Origin: Saprospiraceae bacterium
GTDB taxonomy: Bacteria > Bacteroidota > Bacteroidia > Chitinophagales > Saprospiraceae
DNA length: 9,592 nt
NCBI GenBank assembly: GCA_020850025.1
Contig: JADZFI010000132.1
Location: forward strand, 1 to 9,592
Direction of reading: 5' to 3'
Shown: in pieces, positions 7,652 to 9,592 of the stretch
Layout: the number at the start of each line of letters is the position of its first letter
Numbering within the stretch: the first letter of the stretch is position 1
Notes under the pieces: model-generated
Told to the model about the DNA's origin: nothing
The model's input: the letters and a program-made list of their open reading frames with translations, nothing else
The model's database searches: none
Program-made: the position numbers and the translations under genes

Positions 7652-7851
7652 GGGGAGCGGAGAGCAGATCCTCTTCCTGGACAGAAAGGAGCCTTGAAAA
7701 AGGTGCGCATTTTGTATTGTTTAGGGTGTATTGACGAACCAATCATCCTTTCAAAGCAATTCATTATCAAATACTTAGAATTACTTTTTTCTGAATTTTT
7801 GCTTGATTCGGAGGTTTGGCTTACTTTAGTGCGGCGGTACGGAGAGGTGTG

Positions 7852-7859
7852 TATATTTG
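7852..7859 (+). promoter_or_regulatory. Bacteroidota -7 box for the McrB-like gene
   Basis: TATATTTG matches TAnnTTTG exactly and lies 54 bases upstream of the ATG at 7914. A -33 TTG is not evident at normal spacing; TTTA at 7825-7828 is the nearest partial match. The surrounding gap, 7652-7913, otherwise holds no convincing gene and no clear terminator. GC content falls within this gap from the hydrolase level to that of the AT-rich gene that follows. Confidence 0.45.
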
Positions 7860-7913
7860 TGAGTTGGGTGCAAGTCTAAAAAGACCGAGACCGACATAAA
7901 ATAAATCGACAAT

Positions 7914-9530
7914 ATGACAGATCAAGAAATAAAAAAAGGGATTAAAGATGTTTGTGAAATTTCAACTGAAATTGCAACACTTTATGCCGACAAAAATGCT
8001 TTAGTAGCAAAATTAAATTCAGTTCCACAAGACGAGCTCCAAAAAGCATTTGACTATTACGCTTCTCGTTCTGGTGTTATTGTTGACTTAAGAAAAGACG
8101 TGCTGAAATATCTTAAAGACGGCAATAAACTTGACTTAACTACTCTCGAAGGCTTCATTGTTAAACATAAAACTGGAAAAGAAAATCAATATCGTGCTTA
8201 CAAAAATTACTATTCAATATTTTTCCCGATTATTACTTTCTACGGGCATAATCCAATAAGAGAATTCATTGGCCAATTTATTTCTGAAATTATTAACAGA
8301 CTTCAATTAAAGGACAAAGTAAAACACATTTATTTTGACTTTCAAGGTGCTAGACAACAAGGTAGCGATAGACTATGGTTTGCATTATTTAATAAAAATC
8401 AAGCATCACAATCGACCGGATTACAAATTTTTGCTGACTTTCATCATGGTACAATTAAATATGGAATTTATAGGCATTCAGATGCTTCATACATAAAAGG
8501 TCCCATTGAATTATCTCCTGAAAGTTTTGATTTTGAGGAAATGTTGAAGTTCTACGAAGAGAACAAAAACCTAATTATTGATGACGAACCAATTAAATAT
8601 AAACTTTTAACTATTCCACTTAATCAAAATCGACTTTATAAAATCTCACATGGCTCATTTAAGACAAAAGCTAACGAAAGCATAAGAGATGTTTTTAAGG
8701 AGAATCAATGGATAGTTATTCATGAAGACACCAAAAAAGGGCAAGCAGAAGCTTTTAAAAATGACTTAACAGAAGGTGACTTTGTTTATATCACAATCGG
8801 AGGAAATGAGTTATTTGCAATTGCTAAGGTTAAAGCAGGTTCATGGGGTTACGTACCCGAAGACATAACGGACGAAAATGGTTGGATTTATAGAGAGGTT
8901 GAATATGTTAAAGCGGCAATCAATTCAGACCCTTCAGCACTGAAGTCCCTGAAGGAGTTTATTTACCCTAGTGGCAACAGCACATTTACTGAAATTACAA
9001 TTGACAAAATTGAAGAAGCCAATAAAAACATATTCGAGCCTCATTTTGGAGTAGAATTTATCTCTAAAGGTGCAACAAAAATTAAGGAACAAGGAGAATT
9101 ACAAAAGCACCCTAACAATATTATTTTATTTGGCCCTCCAGGAACTGGAAAAACTTACAACAGCATAGACAAGGCAGTTGAAATCGTTACTGGTATTAAA
9201 AGCAATCATGAAGACAGTAAAGAGATTTTTGACAAGTTAAAAAAAGAAGGGCAAATCGAATTTATTACATTTCATCAAAACTACTCATATGAAGATTTTA
9301 TGGTTGGAATCAGACCAGATATAGAGTTCGAACAATTACGTTTCAAACCATATAGAGGTATATTTTATGAAATAGCGAAAAAAGCAAAGGAGAATTATTT
9401 AGCATCAAAAGAACAAACAGCATTAGCAAAATCTTTTAGTCAAGTTTTCAATGAAATAATTAAACCAATGGTTCGTGAAGAATTAAGCATTGTCAAGCGG
9501 CAATTTTGCCAAGGTTATAGAGTTGTTTGA
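7914..9530 (+). CDS. McrB-like AAA+ restriction protein with EVE/PUA-like domain, C-terminally truncated
   Basis: The protein resembles the motor subunit of McrBC-type (type IV) restriction systems, which bind modified DNA and drive a McrC nuclease by nucleotide hydrolysis. Residues about 1-220 form an N-terminal region whose second half (LWFALFNK to KYGIYRHS) loosely recalls the MrcB_N/DUF3578 domain. Residues about 230-335 look like an EVE/PUA-type reader of modified bases (W266, EGDFVYITIGGNELFAIAKV at 287-306, W324). The AAA+ part starts at about 400 with Walker A GPPGTGKT (407-414) and the McrB-typical FITFHQNYSYEDFMVGIRP (450-468). The frame then ends at residue 538 with no Walker B, sensor or arginine finger, so more than half of the motor is missing. 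The last 11-12 codons lie in DNA of different character starting at about 9491. The gene is A-rich and low in GC (20 of 60 bases in 8221-8280), unlike its left neighbours, which suggests transfer. No partner gene is visible. As it stands it should not work as a motor. Confidence 0.8.
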   Translation: MTDQEIKKGIKDVCEISTEIATLYADKNALVAKLNSVPQDELQKAFDYYASRSGVIVDLRKDVLKYLKDGNKLDLTTLEGFIVKHKTGKENQYRAYKNYYSIFFPIITFYGHNPIREFIGQFISEIINRLQLKDKVKHIYFDFQGARQQGSDRLWFALFNKNQASQSTGLQIFADFHHGTIKYGIYRHSDASYIKGPIELSPESFDFEEMLKFYEENKNLIIDDEPIKYKLLTIPLNQNRLYKISHGSFKTKANESIRDVFKENQWIVIHEDTKKGQAEAFKNDLTEGDFVYITIGGNELFAIAKVKAGSWGYVPEDITDENGWIYREVEYVKAAINSDPSALKSLKEFIYPSGNSTFTEITIDKIEEANKNIFEPHFGVEFISKGATKIKEQGELQKHPNNIILFGPPGTGKTYNSIDKAVEIVTGIKSNHEDSKEIFDKLKKEGQIEFITFHQNYSYEDFMVGIRPDIEFEQLRFKPYRGIFYEIAKKAKENYLASKEQTALAKSFSQVFNEIIKPMVREELSIVKRQFCQGYRVV

Positions 9531-9592
9531 TGTCAGGATGACTTTTTGTGATGTTTGGCATATTGGCGAACACGTCAAAAACTCTATTGACC
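9491..9592 (+). other. Sequence replacing the McrB 3' part; possible end of an inserted element
   Basis: From TGTCAAGCGG onward the A-rich coding character of the McrB-like gene changes to G/T-rich sequence, and the translation stops resembling an McrB protein. A small perfect palindrome GGCAA-TT-TTGCC lies at 9499-9510, and related GTCA motifs recur at 9493, 9532 and 9574. A TG start and repeated subterminal motifs would be compatible with the end of an IS21-like or other transposable element. No transposase, opposite end or target duplication is in view, so the identity is a guess. Translation in the next frame (from 9493) is open to the window edge but does not resemble the missing McrB motifs. 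A natural frameshift or assembly join cannot be excluded. Confidence 0.4.
9513..9592. repeat. Long imperfect inverted repeat at the right edge
   Basis: The left arm 9513-9533 (GGTTATAGAGTTGTTTGATGT) pairs with the right arm 9572-9592, giving about 20 base pairs with two single-base bulges (G9525 and T9588) and two G-T pairs. Bases 9534-9571 form the loop, which partly overlaps a possible small inner stem at 9552-9557 with 9567-9572. The left arm contains the TGA that ends the McrB-like frame. The right arm runs to the last base of the window, so the structure may extend further. Confidence 0.6.

Noticed and set aside
7655..7680. Possible terminator after the hydrolase gene (AGAG with CTCT around CAGATC)
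   Set aside because: The stem is four base pairs with no following T-run.
7694..7879. 61-codon plus-strand frame between the hydrolase and McrB-like genes
   Set aside because: It begins with TTG, has no evident ribosome-binding context or family resemblance, and runs through the TATATTTG promoter box of the next gene.
7874..7885. Small hairpin GTCT-AAAA-AGAC in the leader of the McrB-like gene
   Set aside because: A four-base-pair stem is too short to support a regulatory claim.
9517..9587. Integron attC-like site
   Set aside because: The long stem is suggestive, but the RYYYAAC and GTTRRRY core sites are not found at the expected ends.
9493..9592. Continuation of the McrB-like protein by a one-base frameshift at about 9491
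   Set aside because: The alternative frame is open for 33 codons, but it shows no McrB-like motifs and no homopolymer that would explain a slip. It cannot be fully excluded without the downstream sequence.

Overview
The window looks like a chromosomal segment of a member of the Bacteroidota, most likely a Saprospiraceae-like lineage. Three things support this. The large protein at the left edge ends in a type IX secretion (T9SS) type A sorting domain preceded by a SprB-like repeat. There is a DUF4199 membrane protein, a family found mainly in this phylum. Three gene-upstream regions carry the Bacteroidota -7 promoter box TAnnTTTG. The lineage assignment is inference; no rRNA or phylogenetic marker lies in the window.

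Layout. (1) 1-4499 (+): the 3' part of a very large secreted, multidomain surface protein (PKD-like, propeller-like repeats, FG-GAP/VCBS-like repeats, Ig-like/SprB modules, T9SS sorting domain); its start lies outside the window. (2) 4526-5827 (-): a two-gene unit, a DUF486 small membrane protein followed by a membrane-anchored short-chain dehydrogenase, convergent with gene 1. (3) 5828-5944: a compact divergent promoter region with one TAnnTTTG box for each direction; it implies a GTG start for the DUF486 gene. (4) 5945-7651 (+): a DUF4199 membrane protein, then an alpha/beta-hydrolase-fold protein that lacks the nucleophilic serine and the usual oxyanion-hole glycine. (5) 7914 to the right end (+): an AT-rich gene for an McrB-like AAA+ protein with an EVE/PUA-like middle domain. 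It stops before Walker B, and the sequence changes character at about 9491, consistent with interruption by an inserted element.

The intergenic DNA is unusual. Two heptameric tandem arrays with a shared NACGRYN core lie at or just after the stop codons of DUF486 and DUF4199, each in the sense direction of its upstream gene. A third array, of 11-15 bp units, fills the space in front of the hydrolase gene.

How the genes work together. The left two thirds is ordinary chromosomal content: a surface protein, small membrane proteins and house enzymes, with no evident shared pathway. The right end is probably the edge of an acquired defence locus of McrBC type (type IV restriction of modified DNA), judged by the drop in GC and the protein family. 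The McrC nuclease partner would be expected to the right, outside the window. I saw no tRNA, rRNA, CRISPR array or complete insertion sequence, and no convincing wholly new multi-gene system. The best leads are the apparently inactive hydrolase fold, the truncated modified-base-sensing AAA+ protein with a long hairpin at its junction, and the repeat arrays.
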